From positions 6,634,001-6,698,000 of the forward strand of contig JAHRBC010000002.1 in assembly GCA_022702545.1 (NCBI GenBank): a stretch of 64,000 nt of DNA, in the 5' to 3' direction. Positions 21,153 to 32,511 of the stretch are shown piece by piece (the stretch's first letter is position 1; every line of letters begins with the position of its first letter). Source of the DNA: Phycomyces nitens. Its lineage: Eukaryota; Mucoromycota; Mucoromycetes; Mucorales; Phycomycetaceae. The position numbers and the translations under genes are program-made. Under the pieces are notes generated by a model. It was not told where the DNA came from and searched no databases. It worked only from the letters and a program-made list of their open reading frames with translations.

Positions 21153-22374
21153 ATGAAGTGTACTACATCTCCATCATCATCAGCCCCATTTAAAAAACAA
21201 AGTAATATGATATTTATAATATAAAATACAAGTACTTACAAAATACTATATTGTCTAAAGATAAATCTTGTGGATCATGGGATGAGGAAAGAAAGTTGGC
21301 TCTTATGGAGGCATACTATAATTTCTATCCTTTCTCTGTGCCTCATGGGCAGATGACCATGGCATGGAACAAGGTCTTGGATGCTGTCAACAAGACAAGT
21401 GCAAATATATTGGCACCTCTCACAATGAATAGGATCAAGCAGAAGAAGAATGCCCTCTTTGACGAGTTCAAACCTGTGTTTGACAAGCATTGTCATGAGA
21501 GCTTATCTGGAATCAGTGCAAGCATTCCAACAAAGCTTGGCTTGGCTGTCTTCACAGCAATGAAATATGTTAGTTTTTGGATCATGATGATACAAAAATA
21601 CTTTACTAAAAATAATTTGATGTTTCTTTCTGAAGGAGGAAGATCATAAGGAAAACAAGCTGCTAGCAAAGCTGTTGGAAAAGAAGGTCAAGAGGGAAAA
21701 TGAGAATATTGGAGATAATCTGATGTCCATTGCAGAACATGGATCGCAAAGTGACAAAAATGCCAGTTGTCCAGTCAAGGAGGCCAAGGCCCCTGAAAAA
21801 AAAGCAGGAGAAACCAGAAATGAGACCTTGCCAGATAAGATCTTGCAGATAATAAAGTTGGAATCAGAATCTTTGGAAAAAGATGATGAGGCCAAAGATT
21901 CAATAGCTGCAAACTGTTAAATCAGAGGAAAACAAAGCACGGGCAAGAGTACAGTGAGACTTTGTTTATTGAGAGAGAAAGAATTTGTGAATAAGATGAA
22001 GACTATTGCTATTCATATTGTGCATTTATATAGACATTGAGATGAGTGCTGGTGATGATATGATGATATCATGTAATGTCTGTTCTCTCTACCAACTATT
22101 AGTTATGACTTGTTATTTTACTTAGTACTATTAACCAGTGTGTCTTTACGTATGAATAATGTATTTGGAAAGGTACACTCTTTAGTGCACTTCCAGTAGG
22201 TCGGTTATTCAATATGTTTCAATATTGGTAATTTGTGTTAATGTTTCAATCTACGATTATGTTGGATACAACACAGACTGTCAAAAAATAGCTGATAATT
22301 CAGAAAGAATTGCTATAAGTCTTGAAGAACTATCTTCAACACATAAACAAATATTAGAAATACTAAAGAAATAA
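21153..22374 (+). pseudogene. Third Harbinger Myb/SANT-like gene, split by an LTR
   Basis: Exons 21153-21201, 21261-21568 and 21636-21914, then 22279-22374 after the LTR at 21915-22273. The domain is CGSWDEERKLALMEAYYNFY, TMAWNKVLDAVNKTSAN, TMNRIKQKKNALFDEFK. The frame resumes precisely when the LTR and one target copy are removed (DSIAANC, then QKIADNSERIAIS) and ends ILEILKK. The start ATG at 21153 lies in a short first exon whose 59-bp intron (21202-21260) joins in phase; without it the conserved domain has no ATG. Apart from the LTR no defect is seen. Confidence 0.75.
21915..22273 (+). repeat. Solo LTR in the third Myb/SANT-like gene
   Basis: 359 bp with TGTT...AACA ends (TGTTAAATCAG ... 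GGATACAACA), flanked by CAAAC (21910-21914) and CAGAC (22274-22278), a 5-bp duplication with one mismatch. Like the LTR at 12172, it has a TTTATTGA...AAAGAAT block and a TTTATATAG box in its first 130 bp, so the two may be related families. Confidence 0.8.
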
Positions 22375-22795
22375 AATAAAAATATTTGTTTACATATAAG
22401 AGAAGGATAAATGTTGTATTTGGCATAATGGTATATCAGAGAAAAGTGATATATAAACCCAGATAGCTGGATTATCTAAAATCAAGACAAACTATACCAT
22501 CCAGAAATCCTTATCCAAATATGAAAATACCATACTCAATCTATTGTGGGACAAAGTCCCAAAATACCTATTAACTAATAACACAGCTATTATGATAATG
22601 AATATCCAAGCTGATAAGAATTATAACAATAATTATAAATACTAAGTTAACACACTTCTTGAATCAATAACTGGATATAACTTTAACTTTTTTTCAATCA
22701 CAATAAAGAGTCTCAAAGTATCCACCGTCCCTTTTCTACTACTAAATATCACAATAAATTTTCTGATAAATAATATTTTTATTAGTCATATGCGT

Positions 22796-23012
22796 TTAAG
22801 CCTCAATGATGTTAGACAAGTTATCTAGGATAGTCTCAATCCTATCAAAGGTGTCTGCAGCGTCTTGCTCCTGCATCAACCCAGTGATGTACTCCTCAAT
22901 GTCTGGAGGCTGGAGGCCAAACATTTGCATTGTTGCAGAACCATTTATACATGTATGGAAGTTCTTGAATAGAGTACAAAGAATGTATACCATCCCAGGT
23001 TTGGCATGTCCC
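22796..23012 (-). pseudogene. C-terminal scrap of a Harbinger transposase
   Basis: About 70 codons with GHAKPGMVYILCTLFKNFHT, INGSATMQMFGLQPPDIEEY and a short acidic tail correspond to the last part of the transposases of copies 1 and 2 (LVATLMKNIHIC ... PPSLQEYI). A plausible acceptor (TTTTTTGCAG) precedes it, but the catalytic exons are missing upstream. With the Myb-like gene at 21153 it marks a third, right-truncated Harbinger element whose terminal repeats I cannot find. Confidence 0.65.
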
Positions 23013-23030
23013 ACTGCAAAAAATATCTGA

Positions 23031-25125
23031 TTTCAACTCTGAATATATCAATTGAAACGAGGGGAGTATAGGTCTTGAATTAGCTCTTTTTTTGATTACT
23101 CACTTTAGACAGCATTAAGAATATTTGGCAGTTCTATTGGATGGACATTAGAATATGTTTTTATTTTTGTTGATTATTAAACTACAATGTTTTCTCTGTC
23201 TTTTGAAAGTTGTAAAGTTAATATTCTTGGGTGGTGATTAAAATAAATTATCATATATAGGTAATTCTACAAGACCTTGACTTAAAAATGATTAGAGTCT
23301 TTCTTGATTAAATAAAGCGTCTAATTGTAAAATGAAAATGACAATTATATTATGTTTTTGGGATTATTAGTTTTACAGACTACACTTTTTTTAGAGGTAA
23401 ATCACCTTGGAATGCAAATTATTTTTTGTTCTTTCTCTTTTGCCTCTTGCTCTTATACACATACTGATAATTATTTTATTCTTATTATTTTATGTAATTA
23501 CTTAATGATTTTGCTATTATCTTTACAGATCATCAACAAGCTTCTCCTCTTTGGTCATTTTACATGGTTTAATAATTTAAAATAATATTTGCTCAAATCT
23601 TCTCTTTACTAATGACAATATCTCTAGTCATCACGGCTTTGCATGTCATTCAATCTTGTAACCAAACATCATGGTAAGTTATTATATTATTATAAATCAT
23701 ATATATCTCTTTACTTATACATATATAACTATGTTCTATTCTCTATTAGATATATTAAGAATCTCATCCGCATGCCTGAACAAACAATCACACAGGTAAT
23801 AAAACTGCTGATAATATAGTATATATAAATATCCAGAATACTAATAACTTTACAATTCTTAGACAATCTCAACTGACAGCTAATATGCTGAAATATTCTC
23901 ATGAATCTATCAAGTAGTCTATCTACTCACGATATCAACATTATAAGTACAACAGCAAATAATTTGATCCATTACAATTATTTAATTAATCTTTGCTCCT
24001 ATTACTATTAAATAGCACCATTCTCCTCCAAGACAGTACCCAATATCTATCAGGTAGGAACTTGTTGGTCTTGCTAGATGCAAAATATCAAACAATACTC
24101 TAGAAATAACATATATATTATTATTATATGATTAGAGCATTCATCTAGAAATATATATATTAAATAAATAAAAAATAAATAAAAAATGATTTATTTTTTA
24201 AAAATCAACAAATGAGGCTTGTATGTAAACGTTTGATACGGTGCTTTTCAGTCTAAAAGACATTATTTCCCTTTGCTTTTCAGTCTAAAGACATTATTTC
24301 CCTTTGCTTTTCAGTCTAAAGACACTATTTCCCTTTGCTTTTCAGCCTAAAGAGATGAGTTACTGAGGTTAAAAGTAAAGGATATGAATAGATTGTAAAT
24401 CGCAATATTGTGATTAGCTTTATATGGCACAAAATACAATAAATAATAGGCTTACTTGACATGAAATATAAAATAAACTAGACCTCTTTAATAACAGAAA
24501 AGTTAGGGGGTATCAAAGGTTTTTCAAGCGGAACTAAAGACCTATTTCTCTGATAGACCAGGCGTCATTCCCTATAGTATCATTCATATTTGTATGGTAG
24601 AGAAATATAGATTGAAATAATAATAAATCGATGATGATACTTTAATACTACAGATATTTCTCTACTATAAAATTGTATACTTTTTCCAGTATTGATTAAT
24701 AATGGATTGCATAAAATAGGTGTGTGAATGAAAAATAGAACAGTAATATAAGATAATGGATAAGGATAATGAAAGATTGTGTAAAATGTAAAATGGTAAG
24801 ACAAGACAGAGATATGAAAATATGAGAAAACAAAATATGCAGTAAAAGTGATAATGTAAAAATGGGTGACAATAATGATAAAGAAAATATAGATATGTGA
24901 GGAAAATGTAGAGTGAAGATAAGGATAAATGCGCACAGACAGGAACATGGGGAAAGAAAAAATGAGATAGATGACAAAAAAGTGGACACAAGAATGAGAA
25001 TTGAAATACAGATAATGGGAGATAAAGATGGAAATGTAAAGAGATATATAGATGAAAAGGATGATGTTGCTTGCAAAAGTGAGCAAAGCTCCAAAAACTA
25101 CAACACCTGTGTCAAAACATCAAGA
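23031..25125. other. AT-rich gene-free region
   Basis: Two kilobases of AT-rich DNA with only low-complexity frames (for example a Tyr/Phe/Ser-rich minus frame at 24580-25094, which is a composition artefact). One minisatellite is present (24243-24351). The last part is A/G-rich and leads into the tRNA gene. Confidence 0.55.
24243..24351. repeat. Minisatellite, 32-bp unit, about 3.4 copies
   Basis: Unit GCTTTTCAGTCTAAAGACAT plus TATTTCCCTTT, repeated head to tail with two or three substitutions and one extra A in the first copy. Confidence 0.9.
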
Positions 25126-25198
25126 GGGACTATGGCCCAATGGACAAGGCGTCTGACTACGAATCAGGAGATTCCAGGTTCGACCCCTGGTAGTCTCA
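25126..25198 (+). tRNA. tRNA-Arg, anticodon ACG, intronless
   Basis: A complete 73-nt cloverleaf. The acceptor stem is GGGACTA/TAGTCTC with one G-U pair, and the D stem is GCC/GGC. The anticodon stem TCTGA/TCAGG encloses the loop CTACGAA with anticodon ACG at 25159-25161. The variable loop is AGATT and the T arm CCAGG-TTCGACC-CCTGG, followed by discriminator A. ACG is read as ICG after deamination and decodes CGT/CGC/CGA. The internal pol III A and B boxes are present (B box GGTTCGACCCC). A small hairpin (GTTGCC..GGCAAC) and a T8 run follow at 25208-25236 and can serve as the pol III terminator. CCA is not encoded, as usual in eukaryotes. Confidence 0.95.
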
Positions 25199-25514
25199 TC
25201 TCTTGGAGTTGCCTAATCGGCAACTTGATTTTTTTTGTTTATTTCTTCTGCGGAGTTTTAATTGTGGTTAAAACAATGACATTTTAAAGTTTTGCAATAG
25301 GTTATCACCAACTAGAGCGCTTAGAAGTATAGGAACTTTTACCTTTACTCTTACAGATAATTGCAATATTTATATAATTTTGCAACGGTCAAACCATCTA
25401 GGCTAATTACTTTTATTATTATTATAAATACATTGAGTATATATATTTAGATCGCTAATATTAGGAGATACCTGTAAAGGAAAGTGTTTAACATAGTAAA
25501 AAGAGATACTTTTA
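25199..25514. other. tRNA 3' flank and spacer
   Basis: After the T8 terminator the sequence is AT-rich with no frame worth reporting. Confidence 0.5.
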
Positions 25515-25519
25515 TTGTC

Positions 25520-26588
25520 TTCACTAAACTTCCTTTCTTATGACCTCCTCTGCCTCTACACTCCTTCTACTCTCTCTCTCCTTCGCACTCTGCTCTACTT
25601 CGTCTGGCTTTTTGCTTTCAAGGTAGCGAGCACCAACCACCACGCCCACTGTCTCACCACTATACATTCTAATAGCTTTTTCCAATTATTTCAAGTCATT
25701 GACCAGAGGAGGGAGCATATCAACGGGAGACAGTTTCTTGTTCGAAGTGCAAATGAAGTAACTGTTGTTCTTCGAAGACCTGGCATCATAGGACATTGCT
25801 GCTGGAGTCATCAAGTAGCTGTCAAACAAGTTATACTGCTTTGAAAAGTTTCTAAAAGTATCATTTATAAAGAGAACCAAAGGAGCCAGCACAGCTTTCA
25901 TTAATTCACCGTCGGCTTTCTTCAGTTTCTACCGTTCTGAAAAGCCTTTGCTGTTCCACAAAAGAGTCACCATTTTGTCTTGCTGATACTCTTGCATAAA
26001 AGTATATGGTTGTCCATAATCGTTAATCTTAAAGCAAAGGTCATGATCAATTCAGAGAGACTTCTCCTTCACACGAAGGACACGAGGCAAGGGGACATCT
26101 TACTTCTGTATAGATACACAACCGAGAGAAGGCACAGAAAAGTCCTTTTTCACCAAGTAGCCTTGAGCATAGTGAACATATACCTTAGAAGTTCCACTAG
26201 ATGTGTTTTCATTTTGCTTAAAGAACCGAGAAATCAAGAGATGTTTTGAATCAAAGACAGGATCGTGAAAATCTACCAAAGCTCCAGTCTAGATATTGAC
26301 GCCATTGTCAAGAGTCACCATTGGAGTTTGAAACATTTCATGGGCTCTCCACTTTTTGCCTTGCCGCAAACAATTCATTTCACCAGAGCTTTCATTAGGG
26401 AGACCACTTGACATCAGGTTCTTGCTAGGGTCAGTTATTAAATATCTCAAATACACGGAAGGCTTGTTCATGAAAAACGGATGTTCTTCGTTCTTCTTGT
26501 TGCGGCCAACGTGCATGGTGGGAGTTATCGACGGAATCCGTGATTTCTTTCTGGTGTAGTAATTCAGAATGTATTCGGTGGCAGGCAT
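25520..26588 (-). pseudogene. Degraded transposon-encoded protein of a fungal family
   Basis: Minus-strand frames starting MPATEYILNYYTRKK carry, in order, HVGRNKKNEEHPFFMNKPS, VYLRYLITDPSKN, GKKWRAHEMFQTPMVT, HYAQGYLVKKDFS, APLVLFINDTFRNFSKQYNL, FDSYLMTPAAMS and NNSYFICTSNKKLSPVDMLP. Several stops interrupt it (after NGVNI, SIQK, KSL, FSER and NDLK). I recall a large fungal group of transposon-related proteins with the pattern 'DDTSGN.SKQ.N.FDS..M...' followed by 'YFICSSNK....DMM.P.V.DL'; here DDT reads NDT. The assignment comes from memory of the pattern and the exact superfamily is uncertain. Confidence 0.5.
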
Positions 26589-26987
26589 CTTTAAGTTGGG
26601 ATATCTTTCTTTTAGTTAAAACGCAATCTTCATTACAAGCATGATTGATTTGATCTTTTACTCAGAGAGATTAGTAGCGCTGGCATGAAAGAAACCATTC
26701 AGCAGTATATCTTACGGAAGGTTTCTCTTGGTTTCAAAGAAACAAGCTTCTACTCACAGGAATAACCACGAGAAGGTGGAGACCATATATTCCCGCCCCC
26801 CAGACCTCAAAATTGTAATTCTACCAAGTTCTCGCCAAAGTACAGCATCGCAGCAGCTTTGTCTTCGGGCTATGTCACTGCTCAGTCTTCTAGCACTGTC
26901 AAGGGTCGATCTTCAGCTAAGCTCAATGTAAGTCTTCTTTCTTTGTCAAATCCAAGTCTTCTGCGTCATTCAGTCCAAAGTCTTTTT

Positions 26988-27030
26988 GCCTTGCTTGATC
27001 CTTGCTTGATCCTTGCTTGATCCTTGCTTG
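26988..27030. repeat. Tandem repeat, 11-bp unit
   Basis: CTTGCTTGATC repeated about four times head to tail. Confidence 0.85.
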
Positions 27031-27175
27031 CTTTCTTTGCCCAATTTCAATTTCTTTGTTCATTCGATACTTGTCTTTTTACTTTGTTCAAGTTCATTGT
27101 CAAATTTTAACGGATTCCGTACATTCAATTTTTTTTTAAATGGTCGATAATTTGGAAACCAAGCCTCACAAGCGC

Positions 27176-27456
27176 CCTAGAGGAAAGAACATCTACTCAT
27201 ATGCTTGCAACACACCTTAGAACTATCTGTCCTACAGGCATAGTGTACGTCTTCCGTGATTCTTACCATATAGAAACATATGACTCTGTATATTTCCTTC
27301 TCAAGGACCCGTTTTATAAGACTATTCCAGAAGATGAAAATATACTAAAGGCATACGCTGCTACATAGGATACAGCAAAAGAAATACCTTATGCCTGTAG
27401 GACAGATAGTTCTAAGGTGAGTTGCAAGCATATGAGTTGATGTTAATTCCTAGAGG
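27176..27456. repeat. Long inverted repeat, 67-bp arms
   Basis: Arms 27176-27242 and 27390-27456 face each other around a 147-bp centre. The inner 46 bp are identical but for one mismatch, and the outer about 20 bp have diverged. The centre reads through in one plus frame (VYVFRDSYHIETYDSVYFLL, KDPFYKTIPEDENILKAY) up to a TAG, so it may be a fragment of a coding region. It could be a fold-back element or a local inverted duplication. Confidence 0.75.
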
Positions 27457-29503
27457 ACTCCTATGGACCATCGTCTTTCATTATATCATCTTTAACGTCT
27501 TGGACATCTGGAGAAAGATAATACATATATTAGTACATGTTCTTCATCATAAATCACAAGAGATCAATGAGTACTTACAGTTCAAACTGTATAAAGGATG
27601 GTATCACCACTTTAACCATCAAAGGCGTCTTCCGAGAGATCTTCCTTCTTGCGGAGAGCGCCTTTTTTTTAATAGATTGAAATTTACATTGCAATTCTTT
27701 GAATTAAACGCATAATTGGATTTGTAAGGAACGACATTGATCTTGTCACCAAACTCGGGAAGTGAACTTGGAATCAAACTCGGAAATCCAACTTTGTATT
27801 GAACTCGACTTTGGACCTGGCCTTGGACTTAGAAATCCAACTCAACATTGAGCTCGGCTTCCAGACTAGACACTGAACTGTGCTTTGGAATACACTAAAT
27901 TGCTATATACCTTACCTTGAGCCATGCATTGGACTTTACAGCAAACATAGCACTGGACTTTGCGTTAAACTTTGCATTGTACTTGGTGTTGAACTTGGCA
28001 GGCATATAATTATTTGGATCAGTCACCTGTAATAATATTGATGGTGAGTATTCATACTTTTTTCGAGTCAGAATTTTGACTTTACCTTGACTGTGGAACT
28101 CTGCCCATGATTTGGATTCCACTCTTTGGAATCGGTTTGATAATGGGTCTATACTCCTTTTTGATTTCAGTCACCCGTAATCATATTGAAAGTGAGTATT
28201 CACATTTGGTTAGAGTCAGTGTTTTAACATTACCTTGACTGTGGGACTCTGCTCATAGATGCTAGAATTTGACAGCCGGATTTTTGGGATATATGTGACC
28301 AGGAGAACCAGAACAACCAGGAGGGACAGGAGGACCATGAAGAGCAACAGCACCACCAACAGAAATTATTGGGCTACCAGCAGGGGGAAGAGGGAACCAT
28401 CAACAGAAACCATGTGCCACTTGAGCAATGTGTCCACCACAATGGGCTGGACAATCAACAACAGACGGATGACCAGACTTGGTTGAACCAAGGCCCTATA
28501 CAGGCACAAAGGCACTGTAAGTCTTTGGGCGAGAGAAGTACGACTAGCGTACTCAACGGCCTGCAGTTAGCAAGAACCATTCTTCACACTCACTGGCACC
28601 CTCTAAATGGTGTCCTCTTGTAGTAAATATTCTGGGATAAGGAAACTAAAAACCACTTATGTAGTTAGTATCCATCATAGCATAAAATGCAAATTGCACA
28701 AATACTGATCTTATAAACTCTGGTTGGTCCTGTCCCAATCATATGAATTTGAGGACTACCATTTAGTGGTGTATCGCTGCTTGGGTTCACACTGTTCTGT
28801 TGGAAGTTCCCTCATAGGATGTTGGCAGCCTGCAAATATTCTGTTAGTGGCACAAGATGGTCTTCATATGAATCTGGTCCTCCCTAATTCCTGGCGTCCT
28901 GTTCTATGATTTATAACGATACTGGAAATCGATGATCGTTGCAATTTATCCAGTCGAGACTCTTGTTGTGCTTTGGCCCAACCCAGCGAGATGGCGAGAC
29001 TCTGGGCTGGGTCTCCTGGATCTTGGTTTGATTTGGATATCGTTGTACGTAAATACTTGGATTCTTGAAATATCGATGACTGGGTGTTTTGTACTTGTTT
29101 TGAAAGTGCATGTTTCTTTTTGGTTTTTTCTCGATTATAAAGATTGATTTGGTTGCTTTGCATTTCATATTTCTTTGCATTGGATTGGTTTCTTTGCGGT
29201 ACTCTGTGGATTACGACTGTAAGCACGTCTCAATCTGGATTTGTGATGGTAGCCACATGTTTCTTGAATGCTTGTATTTGGTTGACATGTTTGGGACGGT
29301 CTGTGTCTGAGATCAGTCTGATGTTGGCAAAGTTTTCGACTGATTCCATCCGAGCACGCTTGGATTCGACGGCTTGCTTCCGAATCCACTTTGATTAATC
29401 ACTTTGTTGACGTGAATACTCAATATCGCCGCCTTCCTGAAACAGTCGGGTATGTGACGCCTGCAGCACTTCCTAATAATCGCCATCTTAGTGGTTGTGC
29501 TTG
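27457..29503. other. Degenerate repeat-rich DNA, no supported gene
   Basis: Roughly 27740-28010 is a decayed tandem array of TTGGACTT/TTGAACTC-like words, which gives low-complexity translations on both strands. Two imperfect copies of a unit of about 92 bp lie at 28020-28112 and 28169-28258; both start CAGTCACC.GTAAT and end CTTGACTGTGG.ACTCTGC. 28290-28500 is Gln/Glu-codon rich on plus (DQENQNNQEGQEDHEEQQHH). None of these supports a gene call. Confidence 0.45.
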
Positions 29504-29880
29504 CTAGAGTATATAGCGTGTACTTGCTGTAAACTCATAGCAATTCTTTGGCGCCAGAAGCACGACTGTCTTGATAGTATTGTCTAAAGTAGTCAATCCT
29601 TTGGTCCTGAGCCTTTTCAAGCTGATTGACAACTCAGCACCTTCAGAAACCACTAGCTTGGGCTGATAATCTCGTAAGAGAGTCTTGATTTACTCCCAAT
29701 CTTGAGTCCACCCATGGAATAACCGAGATCCGCACAAGACTAGCAAAAGGCAAACCACGTCTCTTTTTGAAAAGACCGGAAAGCCAGAACCATTCAGCTT
29801 CAACGAATACGACCGAGAGACATCTGACTAAAGGATGTCCCTACTCCAGGTCTCGATCAAAGGCATACACTGAAGATATA
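29504..29880 (-). pseudogene. Coding-like tract, unknown family, two stop codons
   Basis: About 120 codons on minus (LQCMPLIETWSRDIL, SYSLKLNGSGFPVFSKRD, then VVSEGAELSISLKRLR and TIKTVVLLAPKNCYEF) look like protein by composition and lack low complexity, but contain a TAG and a TAA. A second tract, 30240-30473 minus (SIDLLDSREKVDVELSIP, YTEVMAELWSLTLANSFHQY), is followed by a good donor site and may belong to the same dead gene. I do not recognise the family. Confidence 0.35.
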
Positions 29881-30987
29881 TAAACCAAAAAGACCCAAAT
29901 GACAAAGTACAAGGCCCAATCATCTAAGCCCAATGATTCAATACAATCAAATCTAGAGTCTCGACAGCCCAAATTCCGGATATTCTAAGTTTAGATTACC
30001 ATAATCAAAACCTTCAGTTAACCAAGCAGTGTACTCAGTCGCCCAAGAGCCAAGGCCTAGAAAACCCAACTCAGGGTCCAAGAAAATGTGAGCCAACTAG
30101 CTGATGGCCTGTACTAAAGAAAGAAACCGTAGTCCCAAGAGCCTGACCAGAACTTGGGAAGGGAACTCGTCAAATAACCACCAAAAAAAGTAACTAGAGT
30201 AAATTGAGATTAGTATATGGCCAAATATTCCCAAGTCAAAAAGCATAAAAAACAAATCCTTACCTTTGAGAGAACCAGATCATTGCTACCACAACTTTTG
30301 AATATATATTGATGGAAACTATTGGCAAGCGTGAGGGACCACAACTCAGCCATCACCTCAGTATACATCGGTATAGACAACTCTACGTCTACCTTCTCTC
30401 TACTATCTAAGAGGTCTATGGATTCAGAGCTATGCAAGCATGCAGACTTTTGATTGATATCAATTGAAATCAATTCTTTTGTCTTTTTGAATCGTCAATA
30501 TCCAAGACATTAGACTCGGAACCAAACAAGCAGGCGGCACATGGTGTCGGCCTAAAAAGAGACCGATGAACCAAACATCTGATTCTGCGAGCAATTGGAA
30601 CCAAATGTAAAGAGGCATCCTCTATGATGATACTTGAAATCATTCAGAGGGTAACCGCTGTCCTGCAGTAGTTCTTCTGTGGCCGTTGCTTTGGAGTCTC
30701 CACTGAAAATAGAGCAACCACGCTGTAGTCCCAGGAACTACAGAAGACTCAGATGTACTTTGGGGCAGAGAGGAGACTCTGTACAATCCAGGGATCTTTG
30801 ACACATTCGATAATGTAGTCTTTTCACCCATTTTAGCTTGCTGTAGGACACAAGCTATGTCCCGATTGGTAGTGTGTTTCTTCCCAGGTTAGGAGGAACA
30901 ACCATCACTACGGTCAGAAAACACATGCTACTAGCAATGTAGATCCTTTGGGACAACAGGAATCTACAATTGCACAGAGCAAGCGTC

Positions 30988-32511
30988 TTAGCAGAAGTCA
31001 AGGTTGCCCTCGACTCCTGAATCTGCCTCGACGTCGTCATACAGCTCAAGGTCTGCAAGGAGAGCATCGCAGGATGCCAGAAGACTCTGTCCGGTCACCA
31101 CACAAACTTCGTCTTTGTCATCTTTGTCTTCTTCGCCATTTTCACCATCTTGAACTCCTAGAGTGTCTTGGATATCTTTAACATCAACATCTTTGACATC
31201 TTCAACATCTTGGACATCAAAATCTTGAACATCTCGGCGTGAACCAGTTGCGGAGAAACCAGCACCAACGACATCGACATATTCGATGGCTTCCATTTCA
31301 GAAGGCTCTGCTTCTGAGATTACGCTCATGCTGCAATCAAAGTCCTCGTCCTCAAAATCAGTTTCCATCAGCTCCACGTGAGCTTCAGGAATGGACTCAA
31401 TGTCCATGCTTTCTCCTTGTTTGAAAACAAAGAGATCGTCAACCGATTCGGTACACTGGGGCACTAAATCAAACTCGACAGTGTTTCAACTGCCAAAGAA
31501 AGAAATAACACCCAAAGCTACTTCTTCTCCAATGACACCAACCTGTTGGACAGTGTTAGGACAGATATCCACAAAAGGGACATCATCCACGATGGACATT
31601 TGATCACTAGACAAGCAATCACTCACATCATCGATTGAAAGGGACTCAAAGAGAGACGCCAGGTTGACAATCTCATCTTCGGTCACTTTCTGCCCAAAAG
31701 CAGAAAGCTCATCAACCGACTTGTAGCTATACCAGCTTGTGTCAATTATGCCTTCACCAAAGGAAGAAGGCGAACTTGGACACACGTCGCTCTCAAAAGA
31801 GAGGACACTGGCTTCGCAAGAAGCATCACTATGCTTATCCTCATGGCCAATGGTAAAAACCAAGCCAGAGGAGCTTACAATAGGCTCAGGAAGAGTAGTC
31901 TCAGATGAGACTACGTCTCCAAACATTTCTTCCATCGATGCGTTGAATTTGGTTTCCCAAAGGAACGCACGATCCAAACGGTTGGCCTTCCTTTCTCTTT
32001 TGATAAAGGTTAGCCATGGGCCTTGACCCACCAAGCCATCTTGACGTACTGGAGTGCACGCCATTTGACTCTTAACGGCCCTTCTGTTGTCTCCAAGACT
32101 CCCCAAGGCTTGGCAACAGCAAGCGTTGTTCTGAAGATGTCCAACGGCAGGAAAGCGGCAACATTCAACAAAACAGGTGTCTTGGGTCTCAAGAGATGCG
32201 CAAGAACGCAGATAGTCCCGCGGGATACCATATTCAGAGTCGTGGAAGGCAACAGAAAAAGGTACTCCCACCCATGGTGCACAGGTGAGTTCAACTAAAT
32301 CTCCACTGTTTAGACCAATGCTAATGTCCGTCATGTCTTCAAATCCATGGAAAAATCCAACTGAGTCCTCTTCGTCATTGAAAAGCACCAGAAAAGCGAT
32401 AGAGTCCATGCAGCGGGCAGAGGGACGCGAGCGGGAATGGTCAAGTACAAACACGGTACTTAGGAGTGGATCAATAAAGGTCACTACTACGTAGAGTAGA
32501 GTCAGTGACAT
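30988..32511 (-). pseudogene. 507-codon frame with one TGA, acidic unknown protein
   Basis: One minus-strand frame runs from ATG 32511 to a stop at 30988, broken only by TGA at 31486-31488 (…ISFFGS-stop-NTVEFDLVP…). The first two thirds include NSGDLVELTCAPWVGVPFSV and a Cys-rich stretch. The last third is strongly acidic with a repeated DV.D pattern (DVQDFDVQDVEDVKDVDVKD) and ends in GVEGNLDFC. I know no family with this make-up. The length of the open frame and the codon-like composition argue for a former gene, perhaps from a mobile element given its neighbours; no catalytic motif is visible. An intron spanning the TGA is possible but I see no good site pair. Confidence 0.45.

Noticed and set aside
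21251..21649. Start of the third Myb-like gene at TTG 21251
   Set aside because: TTG is not a normal start in fungi. A short first exon with ATG at 21153 and a 59-bp intron keeps the phase and supplies a proper start.
24243..24351. Possible CRISPR array
   Set aside because: Units are directly adjacent with no spacers; the organism is eukaryotic. It is a minisatellite.
24580..25094. Minus-strand frames of 108-168 codons rich in Phe, Tyr, Ser and Ile
   Set aside because: Translation of A/G-rich DNA; no start context, no motif, several overlapping frames look alike.
28290..28460. Collagen-like reading on minus (GPPVPPGCSGSPG)
   Set aside because: Only a short run, without continued Gly-X-Y periodicity and with stops nearby; low-complexity DNA explains it.
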